Of a stretch of DNA of 64,000 nucleotides, positions 42,732 through 50,523 are shown piece after piece. The notes under the pieces were generated by a model. The model saw only the letters and a list, made by a program, of their open reading frames with translations. It was not told the origin of the DNA and made no database searches. Source of the stretch: Paenibacillus elgii NBRC 100335. Its GTDB lineage: Bacteria; Bacillota; Bacilli; Paenibacillales; NBRC-103111. The stretch covers positions 1-64,000 of the forward strand of contig NZ_BIMB01000014.1 of NCBI RefSeq assembly GCF_004000865.1, in the 5' to 3' direction. The first letter of the stretch is position 1. Every line of letters begins with the position of its first letter. Both the position numbers and the translations under genes were made by a program.

Positions 42732-43906
42732 TAACCGACGTCCTCCTTAGAGCTATCTCCCGGAAAAGCCTGCTGCCCCATCGAATCGTCGCGGATCAGG
42801 AACATGTGGTGCTCCACGTAAAAATCTTTGACGAACTGATACGCTTTTACGATGCGCGAGCGTCGTGGCAAACGGTCTTTCTCGTCCCCGCTGTAAATGG
42901 CGCTCCAGTCGATATGCGGCAAAATTTTGAGCGCGTAATCGAGCGCGTATTTGTTGAACGTGCCGGTTTTCGTCACTTCGTCGTGGAAGAACATCGCCAG
43001 CGCAATCTGCAGGTTTTCCGTCCAGCAGAGCTCGCCCTTTTCCGGCTCCGGCAAGTACTTGAGCAGGCTTTCGAAATAGAGCGCCGCCAGCTTCAAATGC
43101 TCTTCGATCTCTTTTTCCTCAAAATAGTACCCGTTGTTGCGCGCCGCCGACTTGAGCCGTCCCTCGAACAAGCCGATCAAAATTTCGATCAGCAGGTGGT
43201 AGGAGAACAAATACTCCGGCCCTTTCCCCCGCTCCGTGAACATGTCGACAGGCAGATTCTTCATCACAGGCGCATCTTCCACAAGCCTCGAGGCCAGCAC
43301 ATGGTAGAACCGGCGCTGCTCGCGGAGAACGGCCAGATTTCCGCCGATTTTGCGCGGAAGCTTGTTGATGTCGGAGAACAGCTGCCGCTCCTGACGCGCA
43401 TTGATGTCCAGGTAGATCATGGTGGACATCGGGAAAGCGTACAGCTTGCTCAGCTTCGCGCTGATTTCCTCCATGCGGTCGTACTCCCGGCGGTCTTTTG
43501 CCCTGGCCATTGCGCCCTGCAGCGTTTCCATCAGGCGGCGGAAGGCGGCAAGCCGGTGCTGGCCGTCCACGACGTACAGCTTCTCAATCGCCTGCAAACG
43601 GTAGACCTGCGCCTGCGCGTCATACTCTCCCGCGCCGCGGGCCGAGAGGATGATCCCCGGAAAATAAATGCCTTGTCCGTGATCCAGATAGAGCATGATA
43701 TAGTCCATCATCTTGGACAAGTTTTGCGGAACGATGGAGCGCTGAACCTCCAAATCCACTTCATAAATGGCGAACAGCTTGCTCATCGGAAGCGTGGTCG
43801 AAAGCGTAGTCTGTCCGAACGTCCGGGACATCGCCCCGGGAATTTCGATATACGATGACGCTTTCTGCTCCGCCAGCAGCTCCGACAGAGATGAAATTTG
43901 ATCCAT
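42731..43906 (-). CDS. DGQHR-domain protein, DndB family (first gene of pair)
   Basis: 391 residues, start after AAGGAGG. DGQHR is at 114-118 (LYVVDGQHRLAAF), the FSDIN motif at about 177-181 (QLFSDINKLPRKIGGN), with a helical insertion between (GAMARAKDRREYDRMEEISA). The rest is helical. Its N-terminus (FGQTTLSTTLPMSKLFAIYEVD) differs from that of its partner, so the pair are diverged paralogues, not a recent duplication. First gene of a two-gene operon with a palindrome near its promoter. Role unknown; possibilities include a DNA-end or modified-DNA sensor, or a regulator. Confidence 0.82.
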   Translation of the reverse strand: MDQISSLSELLAEQKASSYIEIPGAMSRTFGQTTLSTTLPMSKLFAIYEVDLEVQRSIVPQNLSKMMDYIMLYLDHGQGIYFPGIILSARGAGEYDAQAQVYRLQAIEKLYVVDGQHRLAAFRRLMETLQGAMARAKDRREYDRMEEISAKLSKLYAFPMSTMIYLDINARQERQLFSDINKLPRKIGGNLAVLREQRRFYHVLASRLVEDAPVMKNLPVDMFTERGKGPEYLFSYHLLIEILIGLFEGRLKSAARNNGYYFEEKEIEEHLKLAALYFESLLKYLPEPEKGELCWTENLQIALAMFFHDEVTKTGTFNKYALDYALKILPHIDWSAIYSGDEKDRLPRRSRIVKAYQFVKDFYVEHHMFLIRDDSMGQQAFPGDSSKEDVG

Positions 43907-43940
43907 ATCCGTTTTCCTCCTTGGCTTACCTCGCGTAAAG

Positions 43941-43954
43941 CTATATGCATATAG
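43941..43954. promoter_or_regulatory. Perfect 14-bp palindrome, candidate operator of the DGQHR pair
   Basis: CTATATGCATATAG is perfectly self-complementary. It is 35 bases before the DGQHR operon start and about 28 bases downstream of a candidate -10, a place where a bound protein would block transcription. Confidence 0.45.
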
Positions 43955-43981
43955 TTTACTATAATAGGTTCATATAATTCC

Positions 43982-43987
43982 ATTATA
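43982..43987 (-). promoter_or_regulatory. Candidate -10 of the DGQHR operon
   Basis: TATAAT on the minus strand, no convincing -35 at 17 bp; the region is strongly AT-rich. Confidence 0.35.
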
Positions 43988-44145
43988 CACCGAAAAGACA
44001 CGAAACATTCAGGATATTGGCAAAATATGCGTCTTTTTTTTCGTTTTCCGAACTTGCTTTTTTGAAAAAGAGCAAAATAAGGAAAAGCCGACAGTTCAGA
44101 ATGAAACGTATCGGCAGGTTACAGAGCTATGATGGATTCGTCCCG

Positions 44146-44898
44146 CTAAATCATTCGGTCAGCGGCCTTCAGGAGCGGCCATATGCGCACTTCGAGAGCT
44201 TCCGCATAATGAAGCAGCGGAGGTACAGCCGGCGCGAACGGAAGGCCGTTGCCCGTCAGCATCGTATTCTCGTAAAGCTCGGCTTCCGCCTTCTGCAGCG
44301 GCCAGGGCCGATGATGGATGTCGCAGCGCATGACGTCCCGTCGCCCGTTCAAGGTATACAAGCAGTAGCGTTCGGTCAGCCAATGCTCCAGCGATCCCGG
44401 CTCGGCCGTATACGGCGCCGACACGGGCCGGTAACGCGCGGCAAAGTCGGGACCCGCCTGCCGGCGCTCGCTCCGGTAAAACACGGTTTCGTTTTGCACG
44501 GTTACGCCCATATCGGCCCGGTAGTACGGAAGATGGTACAGCCATCTGGCCAGCTTGACGGCAAGCGTATGCGCCGCATCGAGGCTGAAAAAATAGACGC
44601 CGGGCTTGTCATGGAGCGTGACGTACGTCCTGACGTTAAGCTCTGGAAACCGGCTCGTTCCCGGAATCGGCGGCAAGCCGCGAAGCCGGATGTCCGTCAT
44701 CCGGAAAGGGACGACAGCCAGCCATGCGCTGCCCTCGAAGGTATCCAGCGGCAGCTCCTTCGGCACATAAGCGCGAAGCTCATCCGCCGGAACGGACCAA
44801 TGGGCAAACAACAGATTGCGCCAAGTCTGCTTCATGACCCACGGCAGATCAGGCAGCGGCCACGGGCGGTGCGCGGTATTGAAACGGTCAGGCTCCAT
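44146..44898 (-). CDS. DUF2071 (YqjF) family protein
   Basis: 250 residues; the start follows AAGGGGG. The family pattern is clear: WRNLLFAHWSVPADELRAYVP, DTFEGSAWLAVVPFRM, PELNVRTYV, GVYFFSLDAAHTLAVKLAR and LPYYRADMGV. Members are soluble with an acetoacetate-decarboxylase-like barrel; the function is unknown. It is transcribed from the same side as the DGQHR pair but 240 bases away across an untranslated gap. Confidence 0.9.
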   Translation of the reverse strand: MEPDRFNTAHRPWPLPDLPWVMKQTWRNLLFAHWSVPADELRAYVPKELPLDTFEGSAWLAVVPFRMTDIRLRGLPPIPGTSRFPELNVRTYVTLHDKPGVYFFSLDAAHTLAVKLARWLYHLPYYRADMGVTVQNETVFYRSERRQAGPDFAARYRPVSAPYTAEPGSLEHWLTERYCLYTLNGRRDVMRCDIHHRPWPLQKAEAELYENTMLTGNGLPFAPAVPPLLHYAEALEVRIWPLLKAADRMI

Positions 44899-45075
44899 GT
44901 CGGGGTCCCCCTTGACTCCATGTCATGAACGAGTACAGTCCCGCGAATCGCTGATCGGGCCGGCTGAGACGACCCCTCGCTTGCCGCGGGCCTCGTTTAA
45001 CTATTTAACCGAGCAATATATATAGGAAAAAGGTTGCAAAGGGAATCTATCATAAGCCCGATTTTGCTGTCAAGG

Positions 45076-45104
45076 TTGATCCAAAACCGGTCTCGTGCTA
45101 TGAT
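45076..45104 (+). promoter_or_regulatory. Promoter of glpD
   Basis: TTGATC (45076-45081), 17-bp spacer, TATGAT (45099-45104), about 30 bases before the leader hairpin. Confidence 0.7.
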
Positions 45105-45135
45105 AAAGTTAACAAGTTAATCAGGTCAGAGATCA

Positions 45136-45221
45136 AGAGAAGACCGTGAGCAAGCTCTTCAGGAGCGCGTATGCGACAAGCGACGTGCCGACGTAGAGTT
45201 GTTTCACGTCTTCTCTTTTTT
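45136..45221 (+). promoter_or_regulatory. GlpP-type antitermination leader of glpD
   Basis: AAGAGAAGAC-c-GTGA (45136-45150) pairs with TCACGTCTTCTCTTTTTT (45204-45221), a terminator with T-run between promoter and glpD. In B. subtilis the equivalent terminator is overcome by GlpP with glycerol-3-phosphate. glpP is encoded just downstream here, so the same control is likely. Confidence 0.75.
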
Positions 45222-45272
45222 GCTTTTACCCGGAACCGGGCGGCCGCATATTTCGAAAGGGGATCGATACAC

Positions 45273-46946
45273 ATGACAAAACAGGCGCAATTTTCAGGGG
45301 AACACCGACAAGCACAGCTTCGGGAGATGGCCGGAGCCCCGCTCGATCTGCTGGTTATCGGCGGAGGTATTACCGGAGCAGGAATCGCGCTCGATGCGCA
45401 AACCCGGGGTCTGAAAACCGGACTGGTCGAAATGCAGGACTTCGGCGCGGGCACGTCGAGCCGTTCCACGAAGCTGATTCACGGCGGCTTGCGTTACTTG
45501 AAGCAGTTCGAATTCAAGCTGGTGGCCGAGGTCGGCAAAGAGCGGGCCATCGTCTACGAGAACGCGCCGCACGTGACGACACCGGAGTGGATGCTGCTGC
45601 CGATTATCGAAGGCGGCACCTACGGCAAGCTGGCAACCTCCGTCGGGCTGATGATGTACGATTCGCTGGCGGGTGTCAAGCGGAACGAGCGCCGGATCAT
45701 GCTGTCCAAAGCCGAGACGCTGCGGCGCGAGCCCCTGCTTCGCGAAGACAAGCTGAAGGGCGGCGGCTACTACGTCGAGTACCGGACGGACGACGCCCGG
45801 CTGACAATTGAAACGATGAAAGCCGCTGCGGACCGGGGCGCTTTGACGGTCAACTATGCGAAGGTGGAAGAGCTGCTCTATGAGGGCGGGAAGCTGAAGG
45901 GCGTACGCGTCGTCGACATGCTGAGCGGCGAAACGTACGACATCTTTGCCCGCAAAATCGTCAATGCGGCCGGACCTTGGGTCGACACGATCCGGGAAAA
46001 GGACGGCTCGAAGCAGGGCAAGCGGCTGCACCTGACCAAAGGCGTGCACCTTGTCATCGACGGCGGACGTTTCCCGCTCAAGCAGGCGATCTACTTCGAT
46101 ACGCCGGACGGGCGCATGGTGTTCGCCATTCCACGGGACGGCAAAACGTATGTCGGCACCACAGACACGAACTACAGCGGCGATATCGTTCATCCGCGGA
46201 TGACGACGGCCGACCGCGATTATATTTTGACGGCGGCGAACTTCATGTTCCCGAGCCTTAAGCTGACGGCGGCCGATGTCGAGTCCAGCTGGTCCGGGCT
46301 GCGCCCGCTCATTCACGAAGACGGCAAATCGCCGTCGGAGCTGTCGCGGAAGGATGAAATTTTCATCGCTCCTTCGGGTCTTATTACCATTGCCGGAGGC
46401 AAGCTGACCGGCTACCGCAAAATGGCGGAGCGCATCGTCAACCTCGTCACGAGCCAGCTCCAAGAGCAAGGCGGCGCATCGTATCCGGGCTGTACGACAG
46501 ACCGGATCAAGCTGTCCGGCGGCGACGTCGGCGGTTCGGCGCAATTCAAGGCGTTCTCGGAAGCGAAAGTACGCGCTGGCGAAGCGCTCGGTCTGACGAA
46601 GCGTCAAGCCGAGTCGATCGTGCAGCGCTACGGCTCCAACGCGGACCGCATCTTCCAGCGCTGCACGCAGATGCGCGAAGAAGCGGAACAAACCGGCCTG
46701 CCGGTGGACGTGCTGGCCTCGCTCGCCTATGGCATTGAGGAGGAAATGGTCGCGACGCCGCAGGACTTTTTCGTCCGCCGTACCGGCGCGGTGTACTTCG
46801 ACATCGCCTGGGCGCAGCGCTGGAAGCAGCCGGCGACGGCTTACATGGCGAAGCGCTTCGGCTGGACGCCAGAGGTCGCGGAGGAGCATCTGCGCCGGCT
46901 GGACGTGCTGCTGCACGATGCGGCGACGCCTGCCGCTTCCGAGTAA
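45273..46946 (+). CDS. glpD: Aerobic glycerol-3-phosphate dehydrogenase
   Basis: FAD enzyme that oxidises glycerol-3-phosphate to dihydroxyacetone phosphate and passes electrons to the quinone pool at the membrane. 557 residues from ATG 45273, about eleven bases after AAAGGGG. FAD motif LLVIGGGITGAGIALDAQTRG; GTSSRSTKLIHGGLRYLK; FAD C-terminal site GLITIAGGKLTGYRKMAERI. Normal length. It has a promoter, leader terminator and no co-transcribed glpF or glpK here. Confidence 0.96.
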   Translation: MTKQAQFSGEHRQAQLREMAGAPLDLLVIGGGITGAGIALDAQTRGLKTGLVEMQDFGAGTSSRSTKLIHGGLRYLKQFEFKLVAEVGKERAIVYENAPHVTTPEWMLLPIIEGGTYGKLATSVGLMMYDSLAGVKRNERRIMLSKAETLRREPLLREDKLKGGGYYVEYRTDDARLTIETMKAAADRGALTVNYAKVEELLYEGGKLKGVRVVDMLSGETYDIFARKIVNAAGPWVDTIREKDGSKQGKRLHLTKGVHLVIDGGRFPLKQAIYFDTPDGRMVFAIPRDGKTYVGTTDTNYSGDIVHPRMTTADRDYILTAANFMFPSLKLTAADVESSWSGLRPLIHEDGKSPSELSRKDEIFIAPSGLITIAGGKLTGYRKMAERIVNLVTSQLQEQGGASYPGCTTDRIKLSGGDVGGSAQFKAFSEAKVRAGEALGLTKRQAESIVQRYGSNADRIFQRCTQMREEAEQTGLPVDVLASLAYGIEEEMVATPQDFFVRRTGAVYFDIAWAQRWKQPATAYMAKRFGWTPEVAEEHLRRLDVLLHDAATPAASE

Positions 46947-46967
46947 TCGCCCGGTCCCGGCAAGCCG

Positions 46968-47570
46968 TTATACCGGCGCATAGACGTCCCACAGCTCCCT
47001 GCGGGATGTGGTGACGGCTACCGCGCCGGAGCCGAGCGCAAGCTCGACATCTTCGTTCGTCCGGATCAATCCGCCGGCCAGAATCGGAATGTCGAGCTTG
47101 CTGTGCATCTCGGCGATAATATGAGGCATCACGCCCGGCATCACTTCAATGTAGTCGGGCGTCACTTTCTCCGACTGCCGGTAAGTCGTGTCGAGCGCAA
47201 TCGAGTCGAGCAGGAAGTGCCGCTGAATGCCGAGCACTTTATGCTTTTTCGCCGTCGCTACGGCGCTGCTTCGGGTGGAGATGATGCCCGCCGGCCGCAT
47301 GGATTGGCATAAAAACTCGATCGCATAATCGTCGTTTTTCAGGCCGTGAATCAAATCCACGTGCACCAGCAGCTGCTTCTTGTGCTGCCGGACAAGCTGT
47401 GCGACGCTCATCAACTGCGACACATGGCTGTCCAGCAGGACGATCCAAACATAGGACGATGCGAGCAAATGCTCCAAATCCTTCAGCTTGCGTACGGCGG
47501 GAAGAATCCGCTGTCCGTAAAAATCCAATGGAGCCGGGACTGATGTCCCGGCTTTTCGTTCTGCGTTCAA
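46968..47570 (-). CDS. glpP: Glycerol-3-phosphate-responsive antiterminator GlpP
   Basis: About 200 residues. Motifs shared with Bacillus GlpP: RILPAVRKLKDLEHLL, LLVHVDLIHGLKNDDYAIEF, MRPAGIISTRSSAV, IQRHFLLDSIALD, PDYIEVMPGVMPHII and IPILAGGLIRTNEDVELALGSGAVAVTTS. The start is uncertain: TTG 47570 overlaps the upstream stop with a ribosome site (AAAGGGG), but it adds 14 residues that the Bacillus protein lacks; TTG 47528 fits family length but has no ribosome site and sits next to a strong hairpin. It binds nascent glpD leader RNA, which lies about 1.8 kb away. Confidence 0.93.
   Translation of the reverse strand: MNAERKAGTSVPAPLDFYGQRILPAVRKLKDLEHLLASSYVWIVLLDSHVSQLMSVAQLVRQHKKQLLVHVDLIHGLKNDDYAIEFLCQSMRPAGIISTRSSAVATAKKHKVLGIQRHFLLDSIALDTTYRQSEKVTPDYIEVMPGVMPHIIAEMHSKLDIPILAGGLIRTNEDVELALGSGAVAVTTSRRELWDVYAPV
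47532..47553 (-). other. Strong hairpin at the 5' end of glpP
   Basis: AGCCGGGAC-tgat-GTCCCGGCT, a perfect 9-bp stem lying between two possible glpP starts. It could slow ribosomes, act as an attenuator or mark the true start downstream. Confidence 0.55.
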
Positions 47571-48451
47571 CCCTGCCTGCCCCTTTCGCCGGCACCGCGC
47601 ATCCGGTCGTCCAGGAAACGCACAGTCGCTTCGAGCGCTTCCTCCAAATGCGGGGTCGTTCCGGCAAACGGATGTACCGCGCCGAACGTATGCGTCCCCT
47701 CTGCAATCGTCACGAACGATTGGTCTGGAGCGGCTTCGCGCAGCCTGCGGAAGCCCTCCTTCAGCCGGTCGGAGTCCGCGTCGCCCTGTACGGACAGCAC
47801 CGGAGTCTGCAGCCCGGCGAGCCGTGCGCCAATATCGAAGCGCTCCGCGTTTTTCTTCAAGTCATCGTAGAACGTTTGCCGAATCGGCATGTTCTGCCCT
47901 GTCCGCGCGTTCGCCACGTAAGCGACGCCGCTGCGGGCGAGTTCTTCCTTGAACGCGTCGTCGAACAAGTCGGCCGAAGCGATGCCGTTCCACGTGACGA
48001 CGGCCTGCACGTCCGGGTGCTCCGCGGCAAACACGATGCTGTTTCCACCCCCGCGGCTGTGGCCGAGCAAGGCAACCCGTCCGGTATCCGCCTGCTCCGC
48101 AAAGGGCAGCCGCTTCTCCTGCAGCAGCTCCCATACAAACGCCAGATCCGCCTGCTCACGGGAGTACGTGTTTACGGCGAATTTGTCCAGCTCGTCGAAA
48201 TCCCGCTCGTTCACCCCGTTGCAGGAAAAATTGAACCGGACGACGTAATATCCGCGGCGGGCCAGCTCGGCGGCTGCATAAGGCTGGAAGCCCCAGTCCA
48301 TGAAGCTTTTAAAGCCGTGAGCCATGATCACGACGGGCACCGGTCCTCTGTCGGTCGTCTCCTGTACCGTTACCTCGCCCCGAAGGGTAAGCCCGGCGTC
48401 AATCGGCTGCTCGAAACGCTGCTTCCGCAATCCGGATGCTTGCTCGCTCAT
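47567..48451 (-). CDS. Alpha/beta-hydrolase
   Basis: 294 residues after AAGGAGG. Nucleophile elbow GHSRGG (Ser near residue 132), oxyanion region VVIMAHGFKSFMDWGF, acid Asp in VQGDADSDRL and His in EGTHTFG. No signal peptide. It is 4 bases overlapping with glpP, so the hydrolase and glpP share a transcript. The substrate is unknown; a dienelactone hydrolase or esterase is possible. Confidence 0.9.
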   Translation of the reverse strand: MSEQASGLRKQRFEQPIDAGLTLRGEVTVQETTDRGPVPVVIMAHGFKSFMDWGFQPYAAAELARRGYYVVRFNFSCNGVNERDFDELDKFAVNTYSREQADLAFVWELLQEKRLPFAEQADTGRVALLGHSRGGGNSIVFAAEHPDVQAVVTWNGIASADLFDDAFKEELARSGVAYVANARTGQNMPIRQTFYDDLKKNAERFDIGARLAGLQTPVLSVQGDADSDRLKEGFRRLREAAPDQSFVTIAEGTHTFGAVHPFAGTTPHLEEALEATVRFLDDRMRGAGERGRQG

Positions 48452-48548
48452 AAGAATTCCTCCTTGAATACATTGAATTATTTATGGAATAACGGCTACC
48501 GTACAGCCCTTCCGTCTTTTGTGCCGTGCCTGGCTGCATTTCCTTTCC

Positions 48549-48577
48549 ATTGTACCAAAAGCGCCGGCATTTGCCAT
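48549..48577 (-). promoter_or_regulatory. Promoter of the hydrolase-glpP operon
   Basis: On the minus strand ATGGCA (48577-48572), 17-bp spacer, TACAAT (48554-48549). Confidence 0.55.
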
Positions 48578-48685
48578 GCTCCCTTTGTCCCGCCGCGCGA
48601 ATCCTCCCCGAACCATCGGACCGTGGCAAAATAACGCGCCTTTTTCAAACGGTTCGACCAACATTTACTTTTTTTTCGAGAGTTG

Positions 48686-48694
48686 TGTTATAAT
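48686..48694 (+). promoter_or_regulatory. Extended -10 promoter of the RNase J gene
   Basis: TGTTATAAT (TGn plus TATAAT), 76 bases before the start codon; only weak -35. Confidence 0.5.
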
Positions 48695-48769
48695 AAAAGC
48701 AAGTGACTGGTTCGGATCTTTTGAGTTTGATTTGTATGTTCGTCGTCAATTCCATCGAGGAGGTCTAAC

Positions 48770-50443
48770 TTGGCTAGTTCAGAAAAAAAGTTGTCCATTT
48801 TTGCCTTGGGCGGCGTAGGCGAAATTGGCAAAAACATGTATGTGGTACAGTACGCAGACGACATTATTGTCATTGATTGCGGTTCGAAATTCCCGGATGT
48901 GGAGCTGCCCGGCATCGATATTATCGTACCGGATATCTCCTATCTGATCGAGAACCGGAATAAAGTCAAGGCGCTCGTCATTACGCATGGTCATGAGGAT
49001 CATATTGGCGGGTTGCCTTATATCCTCAAGCAGCTCAATATGCCCGTCTATGCGAGCAAGCTGACGATGGGACTTATTGAAGGGAAATTAAAAGAACACG
49101 GGCTGCTGGGCTCGACGGAACGGGTGTTAATTCACGCGGATTCCGTATTAAAGTTCGGAACAATTGTCGCTTCGTTCTTCAAAACGAATCACAGTATCCC
49201 GGACAGCCTTGGGGTCGTGCTTGATACCCCCGAAGGCGCAGTCGTTCACACCGGCGATTTTAAATTCGACCAAACGCCCGTTAACGGCCAATATGCCGAC
49301 CTTCACCGCATGTCGGATATCGGCAAAAAAGGCGTCCTCGCTCTGCTCTCCGAGAGCACGAATGCGGAGCGTCCAGGGTTCACTCCTTCGGAGAAAAGCG
49401 TCGGCGTCAATCTGGAGGACGTATTCCGGACCGCTCGCCAGCGGGTGATCGTGTCCACCTTTGCCTCCAATGTGCACAGGCTTCAGCAGGTCATCGAAGC
49501 GGGCATCGCTTCGAACCGAAAGCTGGTCGTCATCGGACGCAGCATGGTCAATATGATTACCATCGCCTCCGAGCTCGGCTATCTGAACATTCCGGACGGC
49601 ATGCTGATTGAGCCAAACGAAGTGAATAAATATGCGGCTGACCGCATCGTTATTCTATGTACGGGCAGCCAGGGCGAGCCGATGTCGGCGCTGACCCGGA
49701 TGGCCCGCTCGAACCACAAGCAGGTGGAAATTCTCCCCGGAGACACGGTCATCATCTCGGCCACGCCAATTCCGGGGAACGAAAGAAATATCGGACGGAC
49801 GGTCGACGAGCTGTTCCGTCTCGGCGCCCACGTTATCTACGGCTCCGGCACGCTGACGGGCATGCACGTTTCCGGACATGCCAGCCAGGAAGAATTGAAG
49901 CTGATGATCAATCTGATGCGTCCGAAATTTTTCATCCCGATTCACGGGGAATACCGGATGCTCCGTCAGCACAGCACGCTGGCGCAAGCGGTCGGCGTCG
50001 ACCCGGCCAACATCTTCATCGTCGACAACGGCGAAGTCGTTGAAATCCAGAACGGCGCAGCCCGCAAACGCGGCAAAGTTCCTGCAGGCAACACCCTCAT
50101 CGACGGCTTAGGCATCGGTGACGTCGGAAATATCGTCCTGCGAGACCGTAAGCACTTGTCTCAAGACGGCATCCTGATTGTTGTCGTTTCGATCAGCAAA
50201 CAGGAAGGCAAGATCCTCTCCGGACCCGACATCATCTCCCGCGGCTTCGTATACGTCCGCGAATCGGAAGGCTTGCTCGACGATGCAAGCCGCATAGTGT
50301 CCAATACGATCAACAAATTAACTCACGAGAATGAGAACCAATGGTCTACGATAAAATCAAATGTAAAAGATGCGCTTGGACGATTCTTATATGAGCGAAC
50401 CAGAAGAAAGCCGATGATTCTTCCGATTATTATGGAAGTTTGA
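48770..50443 (+). CDS. rnj: Ribonuclease J
   Basis: Metallo-beta-lactamase/beta-CASP ribonuclease of 557 residues with 5'-exo and endo activity in RNA decay and rRNA maturation. TTG start, six bases after GGAGGT. The metal site HGHEDH (73-78) is complete, together with H in HTGDFKFD and HGEYRM; this argues for an active enzyme of the J1 kind, since B. subtilis J2 has a degenerate HGHDEN. The beta-CASP part shows TSTFASNVHRLQQ-like sequence and GRSMVNMI, and the tail ends in RRKPMILPIIMEV. Single gene with terminator. Confidence 0.95.
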   Translation: MASSEKKLSIFALGGVGEIGKNMYVVQYADDIIVIDCGSKFPDVELPGIDIIVPDISYLIENRNKVKALVITHGHEDHIGGLPYILKQLNMPVYASKLTMGLIEGKLKEHGLLGSTERVLIHADSVLKFGTIVASFFKTNHSIPDSLGVVLDTPEGAVVHTGDFKFDQTPVNGQYADLHRMSDIGKKGVLALLSESTNAERPGFTPSEKSVGVNLEDVFRTARQRVIVSTFASNVHRLQQVIEAGIASNRKLVVIGRSMVNMITIASELGYLNIPDGMLIEPNEVNKYAADRIVILCTGSQGEPMSALTRMARSNHKQVEILPGDTVIISATPIPGNERNIGRTVDELFRLGAHVIYGSGTLTGMHVSGHASQEELKLMINLMRPKFFIPIHGEYRMLRQHSTLAQAVGVDPANIFIVDNGEVVEIQNGAARKRGKVPAGNTLIDGLGIGDVGNIVLRDRKHLSQDGILIVVVSISKQEGKILSGPDIISRGFVYVRESEGLLDDASRIVSNTINKLTHENENQWSTIKSNVKDALGRFLYERTRRKPMILPIIMEV

Positions 50444-50477
50444 TCGAACCAAACCAACCAGTCCACTTACAACGAGC

Positions 50478-50516
50478 AAATACCCTCTATCCTTTGCGGG
50501 ATGAGGGTATTTTTTG
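50478..50516 (+). terminator. Terminator of the RNase J gene
   Basis: AAATACCCTC-...-GAGGGTATTTTTT, about 35 bases after the stop; also usable for the convergent lipoprotein gene. Confidence 0.85.
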
Positions 50517-50523
50517 TCGGGGA

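Noticed and set aside
41559-43906. A full phosphorothioation (dnd) system
   Set aside because: No dndA, dndC, dndD or dndE, and no restriction genes, anywhere in the window; only DndB-like proteins.
45294-46916. 540-codon open frame opposite glpD
   Set aside because: Antisense shadow caused by GC-rich third positions of glpD.
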